This document shows, one piece after another, positions 28,942 to 39,587 of a DNA stretch of 64,000 nt. The translations under genes and the position numbers were made by a program. The stretch covers positions 1 through 64,000 of the forward strand of contig CAVPCZ010000003.1 of the NCBI GenBank assembly GCA_963702445.1. The letters run 5' to 3'. The DNA is from CAVPCZ01 sp963702445 (GTDB taxonomy: Bacteria; Bacteroidota; Ignavibacteria; UBA10030; UBA6906). Below the pieces are notes generated by a model. It saw only the letters and a list, made by a program, of their open reading frames with translations, was not told the origin of the DNA and searched no databases. Position 1 is the first letter of the stretch; each line of letters starts with the position of its first letter.

Positions 28942-30606
28942 CAACAAAATCATCTTCTCGATGGTCGGCGTGGGCAAAGTGTATCCGCCCAACCGCCAGG
29001 TCCTCAAGGACATCTACCTCTCCTTTTTCTACGGTGCGAAGATCGGGGTGCTGGGGCTGAACGGCTCGGGAAAAAGCTCGCTGCTCCGCATCATCGCCGG
29101 CCTCGACAAGGACTATCTGGGCGACATCACGATACAGAAAGGCATCACGTTCGGGTATCTGTCGCAGGAACCGGAACTGGATGTCTCCAAAACCGTTCGC
29201 GATGTTGTCGAGGAAGGCGTGGCGGAAACGGCTTCACTTCTCCGGGCGTATGAAGAAGTGAGCAACAAGCTCTCCGAACCGGATGCCGACTTCGACACCT
29301 TGCTGGAGAAACAGGCCGCTCTCCAGGAAAAGATCGACCATGTCAACGCCTGGGATCTTGAGAGCAAACTGGAACAGGCGATGGATGCCCTCCGGTGCCC
29401 TCCCGGTGAGACCCGGTAAGCGTACTCTCCGGAGGTGAACGCCGGCGTGTGGCGCTCTGCCGGCTGCTTCTCCAGCAGCCGGACGTCCTGCTCCTGGATG
29501 AACCGACGAACCACCTGGATGCGGAGTCCGTTGCCTGGCTCGAACATTTCCTTTCCCAGTATCCCGGAACGGTGCTGGCGGTGACGCACGACCGCTACTT
29601 CCTGGATAATGTCGCGGGTTGGATTCTGGAACTGGACCGGGGCGAAGGAATACCTTTCCAGGGGAACTACACTTCGTGGCTGGAGCAGAAGAAGGCCCGA
29701 CTTGCCATTGAAGAGAAGCATGAATCGAAACGTCAGAAGACGCTCGAACAGGAATTGGAGTGGATCCGCCTCAATCCGAAGGGGCGCCACGCAAAAAGCA
29801 AAGCCCGCATTTCGGCCTATGAGAAAATGCTGGGCGAGGAGACACAAAAGCGAAATGAGGAACTCGAGATCTTCATTCCTCCGGGCCCGCGCCTGGGGAA
29901 TGTCGTTATCGAATCGCAGGGGGTGGCAAAAGCGTACGGGGAAAATGTGCTGTTCGACGATCTGAACTTCCAGCTGCCGCCCGGCGGCATCATCGGCGTG
30001 ATCGGCCCCAACGGCGCCGGCAAGACCACCCTCTTCAGGATGATCACGGGCCAGGAACACCCGGACGGGGGAACGTTCAAAATCGGCGAGACGGTGAAAC
30101 TGGGATATGTGGATCAGAACCGACCGCTGAACCCCGAGAAGAGCATATGGCAGGAGATTTCGGGAGGAGAGGACATCCTGACGTTCGGCACACGCGAGGT
30201 GAACTCACGGGCGTATGTCGCACGCTTCAATTTCAGCGGGACGGATCAGCAGAAGAAGACCGTTGCGCTCTCGGGCGGCGAACGGAATCGCGTCCACCTG
30301 GCAAAGATGCTGAAAGAAAGCGCAAACGTCCTGCTGCTCGACGAGCCGACGAACGATCTGGATGTCCATACCCTGCGCGCGCTGGAAGAAGCTCTGCTCA
30401 ATTTCGCCGGATGCGCAGTGGTGATTTCCCACGACAGGTGGTTTCTGGACCGTATCGCCACGCACATCCTCGCCTTCGAAGGAGAGAGCAAGGTGGTCTG
30501 GTACGACGGCAACTACTCGGAGTACGAAGCGGACCGGAAGAAACGCCTGGGTATTGACGCCGATCGCCCGCACCGGATCAAGTACAAACGCCTGCACCGG
30601 GAGTAG
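28934..30606 (+). CDS. ettA: ABC-F ATPase EttA, one frameshift
   Basis: Two ATP-binding cassettes without membrane segments. The first has Walker A GLNGSGKSS, signature LSGGERRRVAL and Walker B LLLDEPTNHLD; the second has GPNGAGKTT, LSGGERNRVHL and LLLDEPTNDLD. The linker and GPRLGNVVIE match EttA, which binds the ribosomal E site and gates early elongation by the ATP/ADP ratio. The frame breaks at about 29,400-29,420: one frame ends RCPPGETR at a TAA, while the +2 frame resumes with VSVLSGGERRRV directly overlapping. All motifs are intact, so a single-base consensus error is more likely than gene death. A natural EttA length of about 557 residues results. Confidence 0.88.
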
Positions 30607-30706
30607 CTCCACCCCTCACCGGATCTCCGGTCGTCGTTTTGCGGAAGATGCGGGGCGGGCACACGAAGGCGAACGCAACGCGTTTCCGGCCACGGGGAGG
30701 ACGCTC

Positions 30707-31852
30707 CTACCGCATCACCACCATTTGTCTCACCGCAACAGCTGAGCCCCGACGCAGCCGGCATACGTACACTCCAGTCGCCAGTCCGTCAGCCCGGAAT
30801 TCCACCCGGTGTTCACCTGCTTCCACAAAACCCCTGACCAGCGTTTGCACAGTCCTGCCGAGGAGGTCGTACACCGTCATCGATACGTCGCCCGGTTCGC
30901 CCAGCGCAAAGGAAATGCTGGTTGAGGGGTTGAAAGGGTTGGGGTAATTCTGGAAGAGTTGAAAACCCACCGGTTCTCCGGAATCGGAGTCTGGCGGTGG
31001 CACGTGTGCAGGGGCGTCTCCGTACCCCGGTTTTGCGATGATTCCCTCGTCGCTGAACAGCGGCCAGAGTGCGGGATCATTGAGAAGCGTTTCGATCATG
31101 GCCGGAACGCTGTCAAGAGCCGCCAGCCGCTGCACCAGCCTTATGCCATGGCTGTAATCCGCATAGGTCTCACCGTGTCCGTTATAGACCGGCTGAATGG
31201 GAACGCCGTTCAGCTGATGCCATCCGTAGATGACGACGGGTCTGGGCACCGACGGTTTGAGATTGGCGACAATGGCGTTGGAGATGATGACGTCTTTCTT
31301 ATGGCCGCCCACCAGCACGCCGAACGGCCATTGCGCAATTGCCGCCGCCCGCTGTACGCGCAGCGTATCATTGTGCTGTTTGAACACCGGCACGGTGATC
31401 ATTGCCCCGCTGGGAGGAATGGGGCGCGGCGCCAGCTTGAGGGGGGCGGCGCGGTAGATCTCATCCACCATCTTCTTCGTCGGAAGAAGGCATCCGGTGG
31501 CATCGGCGATGCGCTGGGCCAGGAGAGGGGTCATCGGCATCAGAAAATAGTCATTATCCGATCCGATGGCCAGATAATCGGGCGTGACGAACCAGTGCGC
31601 CGTGCGTTCCCTGCCGCTGATTGTTACGCGGGTAGTGATGGGAACAAGCTGTCTGAGAAACGCGGGGACGTTGCCGGCCAGCACTTCCCGGAGGACCCGG
31701 TCTTCCCGTTCTTCCCTGCCCAGCAAGGAAACCGATGCGGCAAAGGCCTCCCCCCCCTGCGCATCGGCAGCCCGGGGCGGAAGGTTGAGTGTCTGCCCGG
31801 TGAGGTTCGCGGCGGCAACCGCAAGCAGCAGTGCAAGCCCGGGAGCGTTCAC
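30707..31852 (-). CDS. Secreted protein of unknown function with T9SS sorting domain
   Basis: The 381-residue protein has a short hydrophobic leader (MNAPGLALLLAVAAA) and a C-terminal T9SS type A sorting domain (NYPNPFNPSTSISFALG ... ATGVYVCRLRRG). The central 250 residues hold conserved-looking motifs such as VGGHKKDVIISN, VVIYGWHQLNGVPIQP and YADYSHGIRLVQ, whose His and Asp residues could form an enzyme centre. I cannot name the family. It is the last gene of a minus-strand operon, overlapping the FecR gene by 4 bp. Confidence 0.75.
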   Translation of the reverse strand: MNAPGLALLLAVAAANLTGQTLNLPPRAADAQGGEAFAASVSLLGREEREDRVLREVLAGNVPAFLRQLVPITTRVTISGRERTAHWFVTPDYLAIGSDNDYFLMPMTPLLAQRIADATGCLLPTKKMVDEIYRAAPLKLAPRPIPPSGAMITVPVFKQHNDTLRVQRAAAIAQWPFGVLVGGHKKDVIISNAIVANLKPSVPRPVVIYGWHQLNGVPIQPVYNGHGETYADYSHGIRLVQRLAALDSVPAMIETLLNDPALWPLFSDEGIIAKPGYGDAPAHVPPPDSDSGEPVGFQLFQNYPNPFNPSTSISFALGEPGDVSMTVYDLLGRTVQTLVRGFVEAGEHRVEFRADGLATGVYVCRLRRGSAVAVRQMVVMR

Positions 31853-32556
31853 CTGCGCAGCGTCTGAAGCCTGTTCTGCACCTGCTGCTGTTGTCCGGGC
31901 GTGAGCCCTTCCAGCCGCGACACCGCCCCGTACTCGGCAAGCGCCTCACCGCGAAGGTTGGCCTTCTCCATCGACTCGGCCAGCATCAGCCGGTGTTCGA
32001 ATGAAGAATTCAACGCCGGATAGAGCCGAAACACCTCCATCGCGCGCAGCACGCACGAGGCGAAGAAGCCGTTCTCGTAAAGGACGCGGACACCGTTCAG
32101 CTGCAGGCGCCCGGTCTGGATATTGTTTTCGCTCAGGGACGAGGGAGCGGCGTTTTCCGCACCGTGGACAACGGCGGCATCGGGGATCGCCATGCCGTCG
32201 TTCTTCCACTGGTAAGATGAACCGCGCACCTGTTCCATTGTCAGCTTCAGCATCAATTCTTCCTGGCTCAGCTCGCGGATATCGGACATATCCACAATGA
32301 CGTGCGGCGGAAGTGTTATGCGCTTCGACGCCGCGTCCGTCCCCAGCCGGACGAGCAGCACGACATTCCCTCCCTTCCCGGTGCGCATGGTATCATTCGG
32401 CCGGAGGAGATCGCCGGGCGCCACCTTGTTCCAGACTTCGGCGACACCATGCCGGACGCTTACCTCGCCCTCGGCCCGCTGGATGGTGATCGCTTCAGCG
32501 GCCGCACTCACGCCGCAGGCCACGCCGAGCATAAGGATCAATATGATGGTTTTCAT
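31849..32556 (-). CDS. FecR-domain periplasmic protein
   Basis: The 235-residue protein has a signal peptide (MKTIILILMLGVACGVSAAA) followed by a FecR-type domain (residues about 25-110) with the typical pattern VRHGVAEVWNKVAPGDLL, NDTMRTGKGGNVVLLV. The rest is helical, with a TPR-like stretch near the C-terminus. FecR domains sit in the periplasm and relay or modulate signals. They are often encoded near CHASE2 proteins, one of which lies 4.4 kb upstream in the same orientation. The start at 32,556 is preferred because it gives a clean leader; an upstream ATG at 32,658 lies in the preceding gene. Confidence 0.8.
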   Translation of the reverse strand: MKTIILILMLGVACGVSAAAEAITIQRAEGEVSVRHGVAEVWNKVAPGDLLRPNDTMRTGKGGNVVLLVRLGTDAASKRITLPPHVIVDMSDIRELSQEELMLKLTMEQVRGSSYQWKNDGMAIPDAAVVHGAENAAPSSLSENNIQTGRLQLNGVRVLYENGFFASCVLRAMEVFRLYPALNSSFEHRLMLAESMEKANLRGEALAEYGAVSRLEGLTPGQQQQVQNRLQTLRR

Positions 32557-32567
32557 AGACACCTCTC

Positions 32568-34587
32568 TCAGTTGACATCCACAATACGCACCCAGCCCTT
32601 CACCAGGCCGAGGCCCACCTCGACGTCGTCGAAATACCGCTGTGCGCCCCGCGTCCACGCTTCGTCAAAGCCTTTCGTTATCACTGTTGTTTCAACGGGG
32701 AGCCAGAGTGTTTCCACTCCGGCCGGGTTGCGCCGTACGACATACCGCTTCGGATTCTCGCTGACATGCGAACCGTAGCGCGGTTCCACGCCGGTATCGA
32801 ACAGCAAATAGATGTGGCCGTCAGCGGGCCGCTCCGGCGGGAGGACATCCACGAATGCCGTCGACACGCCGATGCTGCTGAGCAGCGAGGCGAAACACAC
32901 CGTCATATCGTCGCAATCCCCCCCCAGCGTCGTGAGCGTCTCCGAAGGATACTGCACGAAATCCGAGCTCTGCCTGGGATCGCCCACGTACAACAGCCGT
33001 CCCGCAAAGGTGTTGATCAGGAGGCGCACCTTCGTCAATCGTTCGAGCATGCCGGAGGTGCCCGAAAGTGAATCCCGGTATTGCAGCAACACGTCGCGGG
33101 AGTAGCGCAGGATCGACGGATCGTCGGGTGTGACAAAAAACCGGAGCGTGTTCACATCGCCGTTCCAGGCGTTCCTGCCGTGGATCAGGACCCGTGTCTG
33201 CAGTTTGTCGTCATACTCCTCGGCGGGGGTCGCATTCACGAAGACATTTCCCTCGCGCACCGTCAATGTCTGCACACGTTTGACCTGCTCGTTGAACACC
33301 GCCGTGAGCGGGATTTCGGCTTCCTGGTCAGGAAGGATATACACCGGCTGTGACTCGGTCGGCTCATCCATAACACGATCCACGAAGAACCGGGCTCTGG
33401 CATGAATCGGTTTCGCGGAAATATTCCTCACGCGGACCCTGCCGATCGGCTGGTAGGCAAGCATTTCATACGACGACGGATAGACGCCGCCGAACAGCTT
33501 CACTTCTTCGATGCGCGCAAGACTCTGCCTGACACGGCCGAAGATGACTTTGAGAGAGAGTGCAAGCCGGTCGCGGCTGTACGGGTTCAGATCCAGATTC
33601 GAAATGCCGGCCGGATCAAATGTAGAGGCAGGAGCGGTTCCTGTGTGCGAGGCCCGGTCGAAAAAGCGCAGATACCCGGCATCAACATCAAGCGCTTCGT
33701 ACGTCCAGCCGAGACCTGCGCTGAATGCCTGCATGAAGGAGGCGTCGTTTCTGTCCATGAAGAGACTTCCGCGGACGGAGATCCCCGTCCCGGCCAGCCA
33801 TTCGGCGCTGAGGGCTCCGTTTCCGCGGGTTGACGCCGAGGCAGACAACGACAGCCCGGAAAGGGGGGTATACCCCAGGCCCAGTTCGGCGGCGGGCGAT
33901 GTGGAAAGGAGGTACGCATCAAGGGGATCGCCGGTGTCTCCGCTGCGGAAGCTCAGGAGATTCCGTGCAAGCGCCGACACGCTCAGCTGATCTGCGGCTT
34001 TCCATTGAACACCCCAGATCCGCCAGCCATGCGGCGGAGGTGTACGTCACCGGTGAAGCGGCGGGATACGAGATCGTGTCCCGGATAACCAGCGTGTAGC
34101 GCGTATCGACGACTTCGTCACGCCGAAAGCGCACGCCGAAACCCGCGGAAAGTGAAGGAAGTATCCGGTGCCCGAAACCCAGAGCGAACGGTTCGCGATA
34201 CCTGATCTCGCGGTCGACGGAGGCGGGGATGTTTCCTTCGCCGATGAACAGCGTTGTCGGGACAACAAATGTCATCTCCGTCCCGGGGGCATAGCGGACG
34301 GCAAGGGCGCCTTCCTCGTACAGCCGCTTACCGAAACTCAGGGCATGAAACACAAACCCGAACGACTCCGGCCCCGTGCCGGTGTAGGTGGTCACGCTGA
34401 AATCCCAGTCGCGTATCTGTACCAATCCGGCCGGGTTCGCCGGAAATTCCCGGGTGTCGCGCACCGCCGGCGCGTATGCGCCCAGCGTGAGCGCACGGGC
34501 GTCCACCAGAGACTGGGAGTATGTCATCGTACCGATCACGGCCACCCCCGCACAGAACAGCGCTCGCAAACCAGATCGTCTGCTCAC
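32568..34587 (-). CDS. Outer-membrane barrel-like protein with transglutaminase-like domain, one frameshift
   Basis: Read from 34,587 with a frame change near 34,010-34,020 in a G-run, where DLG should continue as VQWKAADQLSVSALARN. The first 40 residues (leader, then ARALTLGAYAPAVRDTREFPANPAGL) resemble PorV/UPF0164-type outer-membrane barrels, and amphipathic strands continue to about residue 330. The C-terminal third contains LGGDCDDMTVCFASLLSSIG followed by HIYLLFDTG, a transglutaminase-like Cys/His arrangement of the DUF3857/peptidase type. A barrel joined to a transglutaminase-like domain is unusual; the activity could be proteolytic, cross-linking or lost. It overlaps the upstream lipoprotein gene by 4 bp. 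Confidence 0.7.
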
Positions 34588-35462
34588 CGCAGCTCGACGT
34601 AGCTGTTATGAATTGATGCCGCCTGGACAAAGAGCTTTCCGGACAGCGGTGCAACCTGCACAATTTCCTTCTTGTTGGAAAGAATGAAGGTGAACACGAA
34701 GAGGCGCTGCGCCGGCAGCTGCGCGAGAAATTTCGCGGGTATGATCGCATGCCCGGTGTTGGCTTTTGCACGCAGTTCAAAGAGAGGACGCGATTTCTTC
34801 TGAAGCGGTTCAAAAACCCCCACGACGATGGAGAGCCGTCCTTTGCCGCCCGTCCAGCGCAGGTGCAGATCCCTGGCACGGTATACGAGAGTGCCTCCGG
34901 CCGGCGAAATCACCTTGAGCTCCTGGGGGGTTTCCGTCGTGACCACGAGGTTCGGCGCCTGGTGCAGCGGGATGGTCCAGGTGTATTGCCGGTCCGGCTG
35001 ATAGGTGGCGGTGAGATCCGCAAGGTATTCGACCCCCCGTACGAGCGTACTATCCTGGCCAAACAGCCGACCGACCGGAACCCTGTGGGGAAATTTCAGC
35101 ATCAGATTGCCGTTGAGCGTCACCAGGCCGAGGTCCAGCCCGCTGAAACCCACGAGGCGTCCGATCGCGCGCACACCGCTATCGGAGACGAACACACGGG
35201 AATATGCCGCACGCTTTTCCCCCGTTCCTCCGTCCCAGGTGACGGCATTGATCACGCAGGAACCGGTGTAGCGCACCTGTTCATCGGGAAGCACACCGAT
35301 CGTGTCAACGGCAGTCACCTCAATGTCGCCCGCCGGCAGAACGACCGGCAGGACCTCGAGATTTGTCACATTCTCGTCGGCCGTCAGCTCCACTTCCGGC
35401 GGCTGCTTGCACCCAGCAACAGTTGCCGCCAGCAGGAGGGTCAGGACCATCAGCTTTTGCAT
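34584..35462 (-). CDS. Lipoprotein of unknown function
   Basis: The 292-residue protein has a lipoprotein signal with lipobox TVAGC (Cys18). The mature part looks all-beta, with Ig-like spacing (LHLRWTGGKGRLSIVVGVFEP). No family is recognised. It starts a tightly packed four-gene run (lipoprotein, barrel/transglutaminase, FecR, T9SS protein) and overlaps the second gene by 4 bp. It is probably anchored in the outer or inner membrane facing the periplasm as a partner of the next proteins. Confidence 0.7.
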   Translation of the reverse strand: MQKLMVLTLLLAATVAGCKQPPEVELTADENVTNLEVLPVVLPAGDIEVTAVDTIGVLPDEQVRYTGSCVINAVTWDGGTGEKRAAYSRVFVSDSGVRAIGRLVGFSGLDLGLVTLNGNLMLKFPHRVPVGRLFGQDSTLVRGVEYLADLTATYQPDRQYTWTIPLHQAPNLVVTTETPQELKVISPAGGTLVYRARDLHLRWTGGKGRLSIVVGVFEPLQKKSRPLFELRAKANTGHAIIPAKFLAQLPAQRLFVFTFILSNKKEIVQVAPLSGKLFVQAASIHNSYVELR

Positions 35463-35718
35463 ATCGTCACCTCATCCGGAGAGCTTCCATAATGTGCTGA
35501 GACCCGACCTCCCCCTTCTCGTTTCAGGGATGGCCTCCTTTACGCTTCCATTCGTGCCGACGACTATCTGCATGTGCAGCGCATCCTCTTGTCCGTAATA
35601 CCTCAGATTGATCCAAATATAGAGAAATCGTCCCTCAAATTCATGACCCGGAAAAACCCCCGGGCCCTCATCCCGCCGGAGCGGGACAAAGGCCCGAGTA
35701 TCCCACCAACACGTTCCG

Positions 35719-36708
35719 CTAGAACACCCGGTACGGGACACCCCACCAATTCACCGCGTAGGCGTTCAGGTCATCGCTGTACAGCGAGGCCTTTGTCATC
35801 ACATCCACACCCATGTTGAAGAATCCACGGTGGAAGTGAACGAACTTGGGCGAAGTGCGCGAAATTTCATACACGCGTGTATATATGCCGCCGACAGGAT
35901 CGGTCGGAGAGGATGTCATCGTAAGCCGGACGCGCTTCTTCTGCCCGCCGCCAACCCCGTAGCGGAGCGCAACCAGATCTTCTTCCGGTGAAGTACTCTC
36001 GACGGTCACGAGGATTTTCACTTCCTGTCCGGCGATCAGTTCAGGAACGTCCTTCTGTCCGCCCGTGAACAGTCTCAGCCACTTGTACCGCAGGTAGTAG
36101 TTGTTCGGGTCTGTCACTTCAATTTTGTCGCCGTTCGGGTTGATGAATTCCAGCTTGGTGATCTTGACGGTGGGAGTCGATGCAACCGTGCCGCCGTTCA
36201 CAAGGGATGTTGCCACCGGGACCCAGTTCCGCCAGAATTTCTGCGTATCGCGGTTGACGCGTTTGAATTTTACATTCCGCGTGGATTTGTCGGTGAAGGG
36301 TTTTTCGATCGTTTTCTGGGTTGTTCCGTCCGCTTCCAGGTAAACGATCTTGAGCGTCCCGATAATGGTCTTCTCCACAAACGCGGTGGCGAGTTCGTCA
36401 CCCGGCTCGATGGTGGTTGTCACGTTACGGGTGACGCTGGTGATAACCCTCCCCCAGCGTATGGGAGTAATTGCGGCATCGACCTTGCCGAATGTACCGT
36501 AGTCGAACGTTTCAGCAGACTTGTCGGCAAAGGTCTCTTCTTCGTTCGCCACGAACTCGTCGTTCATCGCGTAAAACTTCATTGCCTGTTCTTCGTTCGT
36601 GACGCCTGCAGGGGCCCCTTCATCCAGCCCGCCGTCCTTTTTGCACCCGGACACAAACACGCCTGTCAGCAGAACAGCCGACATAAGGAAAAACAATGAC
36701 TTCTGCAT
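35719..36708 (-). CDS. Lipoprotein of unknown function
   Basis: The 329-residue protein has a lipoprotein signal with lipobox FVSGC (Cys22), then a polar, beta-rich body. An acidic N-terminal part (VANEEETFADKSAETFD) may be flexible. No family is recognised. The ATG at 36,708 follows GAGGGGGTTTT and gives the lipoprotein leader, so it is preferred to the upstream ATG at 36,756. It lies between the CHASE2 regulator and the four-gene envelope operon with gaps of about 240-260 bases on each side, so it may be a separate transcription unit. Confidence 0.7.
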   Translation of the reverse strand: MQKSLFFLMSAVLLTGVFVSGCKKDGGLDEGAPAGVTNEEQAMKFYAMNDEFVANEEETFADKSAETFDYGTFGKVDAAITPIRWGRVITSVTRNVTTTIEPGDELATAFVEKTIIGTLKIVYLEADGTTQKTIEKPFTDKSTRNVKFKRVNRDTQKFWRNWVPVATSLVNGGTVASTPTVKITKLEFINPNGDKIEVTDPNNYYLRYKWLRLFTGGQKDVPELIAGQEVKILVTVESTSPEEDLVALRYGVGGGQKKRVRLTMTSSPTDPVGGIYTRVYEISRTSPKFVHFHRGFFNMGVDVMTKASLYSDDLNAYAVNWWGVPYRVF

Positions 36709-36944
36709 AAAACCCCCTCTGTGAGTTGAACATGTGTATGTGTGCTTATCGTACATCTTTCCACCTTTGCTGTCTCATTCTGAGAGAGAATAAGGCAACG
36801 CTCATGCCACATCCACCCCCGGCAACTCTTTTTGAATAACGCTTTGATAATCAATAGGTTACAGAAATTGGCTGAGTGCGGGACGGAGAAGGGATTTTCA
36901 GGAAAGTGCGGGAATAGTGGAGAAAAGTGCGGGAGAGGGTCTTT

Positions 36945-39587
36945 TCAGGCGGTGGGGAGTTTCCAGAGCCCCCGGAAGTGGGCTTCCGCCACCTGTTCGA
37001 GGAAGAGGTGGTATTTCTGGGGAAGGTTCTTGGTTTTGGGTCTCAGGGCCGTCCGGGCCTCCTCCCAGGGCCGGGCCGGATCAATCCCCTCGGCGATATT
37101 GGAGAGATATTCCACAAGCCTTTTGCGGACCCGCATATTGACTGCGGGATCGGAGGAAAGGGAGATGCGCAGAACGGTCTTTTCAAGATCGAACTGTTGT
37201 TCGGCGTAGGTCTTGAGGCATTCTCCCCGCAGATACTCCGCGGCCGTTCCGCGATTCAATCCGCCCAGCGCCGCAGCCGTTTCGGAAACCGCGCTCCGGG
37301 AGAAGCCAAATTCGCGCATCAGTTCGAGGATCCGGTCCTGAACCGGCACCTTTCCCCTGACTGCTTCGGCGACTTCGTCGGTGAGATCGTTCGTGCTGAT
37401 CATGGAACGCTGTTCGGCCCTGGCAAGCAGCACCCCGCGCCGGATCACGCTCTCGAGCTCGCGCACATTGCCGGGCCAGCCGTACGACTGCAGGGCGTCC
37501 ATCACATTTTTCGAGATGCGCAGCCCGCCCCCCTCACGCTCCATGAAGTGCTTGATGAGCAGCCCGATATCCTCCTGCCGTTCCCGCAGCGGCGGAAGCG
37601 CAACGGTCAGCACGTTCAGACGATAGTAGAGATCCTCCCTGAATTGTTTCGCCTTCACCCGTTCCCGGAGATCCCGGTTCGTGGCGGCGACAATGCGGAC
37701 GTTCAGCCTGATGGTTTTCGTGCCTCCGACCCGCTCCAGTTCTCCCTCCTGGATGACGCGCAGGAGTTTCAGCTGGAACCCTTCGGACACCTCGCCGATT
37801 TCATCAAGGAAGATCGTGCCTCCTTCGGCCAGTTCAAACCGCCCGAGCCTGTCTTTCACCGCGCCGGTAAACGCGCCGCGTTCGTGACCGAACAGCTCGC
37901 TTTCCAGAAGCGATTCGGTCAGCGCGCCGCAGTTGACGGCGATGAAGGGACCGCCCGCGCGTTTGCTCCTGCGGTGGATCGCCCGGGCAACCAGTTCCTT
38001 CCCGGTGCCGCTTTCCCCGAGTATGAGCACCGGCGCATCGCTTCCCGCGATCTTCGTAATAAACTCCACCAGGGGCTGGAGATGTCCCCCCTTGCTGAAG
38101 ACGATCCCTTCGAAAACCGCGGCTTCGTGTTCCCTTGCTTCTCCCGCATACACCTCCATATCGTCGGCGCGGGAGGAGAGTGTCCGGATCTCCGCCTTGT
38201 ACCGGCGTATTTCTTCCAGCAATTCCTCCGTCCTGTCTGCGGAGCGGGCCGATTGAAAATCAAGGAGTTCGCGCTCGAGCGATGCCAGACGTGCTTCCCT
38301 GTCACGGAGTTCCGCACGCACGGTATTGCGCTCACCTGTCAGGACGTCCACCTGCCGGCGCACCATACGATGGCGGATCAGAACACCCGCCGCAAGCGCC
38401 GCAAGCGCCGCGAAGAGCGGCACCAGCACCGGCAACAGGATCCCCGAAAGCAGAAAAAGGCCGAATGAAACGACCGGAGGGAGAACAAGGCAGACGGCAA
38501 CGCCCATGATGCCCGGGAGCGGACGGAGGAAAAGGATGGAAGCGCCGCAACCGGCAGCCAGGAGAAAGGCGAGAAGAGCGACAAGCCACGGATTGAGGGT
38601 GCGGAGAAATCCCGCATGCAGTGCGTTGTCCACAAATGTCGCGTGGAGACCTATCGACGGCAGGCGGGGATCGACAGGCGTGTCATATACCAGTCCCCTG
38701 CCCTCGGCGACCACTCCGACAAGAACGATTTTGTCACGGAATTGCCCGACCGGGACATCGGCGGTGATGTCTGTCCGCGCGAGATCATACGCGCGGAGGA
38801 CTTCGAGAAACGGATAGGCGGTGAAGCTGTTGAGCGATCCGGGATAGCACAGGTGCACCTCTCCCCGGCCGGATGTCGGCATGCGGATACTCATGTTGCG
38901 TGTCTGCATCCGCACCGTTTCACCGTCATAGGCCACGCCGGCCCGGTCGATCCCGGCGTACACCCGCACCAGCTCGGATCCGAACGAGGGGATCGCACCA
39001 TCGCCGTACGCCACAAGCACCGGCACCGTCCCCCTGGCGGTGAAATTCACATGGCCGACACCCGCAGCGCTGCGGAGGAACGGAGGCAGCGGAAGATGCA
39101 GGCCCGCACCGTACAGCGGCGGCCGGGCCACGGATGGAAAGCGGAACGCCGCCGGGATCGTATCCCTCACCGCACCGCCGGTGCCCGGGTGCAGGGAGTC
39201 GACGTAGCATGTCAGGACGGTATTCGAGGAACCGGCGATCATGCCGGCCAGCAGGTCATCATATTCCGGATATTCCAGCTTCTGATCTTCGAAGAGCATT
39301 TCCATTCCCACAACCCGGACGTGCATTTCGGTCAACGCTTTCAGCATCAACGCATGGAAGTTCCGGCGCACGGGCCATCCGACAATCCTGATTGCCGCTT
39401 CGTCCAGATAGACAACCACGATGTTCGTGTCGGCCCTGCGCTCTCCCCGGACGGCGTACTTCACCGCCGTCACCTGATCTTCCAGAACGCCCACAGGACC
39501 GTGGAGCACGGCAAGGAGCATGAGGGTGGCAAGGATGACGCCCGCTACGACGGCCATGGAAGACTTTGCGATCATCGGGTCAGCCAC
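36945..39587 (-). CDS. Membrane-bound sigma-54 activator with CHASE2 sensor
   Basis: The 880-residue protein has an N-terminal membrane helix, an extracytoplasmic CHASE2 domain (about residues 30-325, with VVVYLDEAA, RDKIVLVGVVAEG and HATFVDNAL) and three membrane helices (about 335-415). A coiled coil (about 420-480) leads to a sigma-54 AAA+ domain with Walker A GESGTGKE near 523, GAFTGA near 570, Walker B TIFLDEIGE and R-finger region WPGNVRELE. A helix-turn-helix-like tail is present. GAFTGA binds sigma-54, so this is a real enhancer-binding activator. CHASE2 is usually attached to cyclases or kinases; direct fusion to a sigma-54 activator makes it a one-component transmembrane regulator. 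It overlaps the EnvC-like gene by 16 bp. Confidence 0.9.
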   Translation of the reverse strand: MADPMIAKSSMAVVAGVILATLMLLAVLHGPVGVLEDQVTAVKYAVRGERRADTNIVVVYLDEAAIRIVGWPVRRNFHALMLKALTEMHVRVVGMEMLFEDQKLEYPEYDDLLAGMIAGSSNTVLTCYVDSLHPGTGGAVRDTIPAAFRFPSVARPPLYGAGLHLPLPPFLRSAAGVGHVNFTARGTVPVLVAYGDGAIPSFGSELVRVYAGIDRAGVAYDGETVRMQTRNMSIRMPTSGRGEVHLCYPGSLNSFTAYPFLEVLRAYDLARTDITADVPVGQFRDKIVLVGVVAEGRGLVYDTPVDPRLPSIGLHATFVDNALHAGFLRTLNPWLVALLAFLLAAGCGASILFLRPLPGIMGVAVCLVLPPVVSFGLFLLSGILLPVLVPLFAALAALAAGVLIRHRMVRRQVDVLTGERNTVRAELRDREARLASLERELLDFQSARSADRTEELLEEIRRYKAEIRTLSSRADDMEVYAGEAREHEAAVFEGIVFSKGGHLQPLVEFITKIAGSDAPVLILGESGTGKELVARAIHRRSKRAGGPFIAVNCGALTESLLESELFGHERGAFTGAVKDRLGRFELAEGGTIFLDEIGEVSEGFQLKLLRVIQEGELERVGGTKTIRLNVRIVAATNRDLRERVKAKQFREDLYYRLNVLTVALPPLRERQEDIGLLIKHFMEREGGGLRISKNVMDALQSYGWPGNVRELESVIRRGVLLARAEQRSMISTNDLTDEVAEAVRGKVPVQDRILELMREFGFSRSAVSETAAALGGLNRGTAAEYLRGECLKTYAEQQFDLEKTVLRISLSSDPAVNMRVRKRLVEYLSNIAEGIDPARPWEEARTALRPKTKNLPQKYHLFLEQVAEAHFRGLWKLPTA

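Noticed and set aside
29398..29422. Programmed frameshift in ettA
   Set aside because: No slippery heptamer or downstream structure stands out, and similar breaks occur in many other genes, so a sequence error is more likely.
36927..38468. Long plus-strand open frame (513 codons) inside the CHASE2-sigma54 gene
   Set aside because: It lies antisense to a gene with complete AAA+ motifs; the translation has no recognisable domain and is a high-GC shadow.
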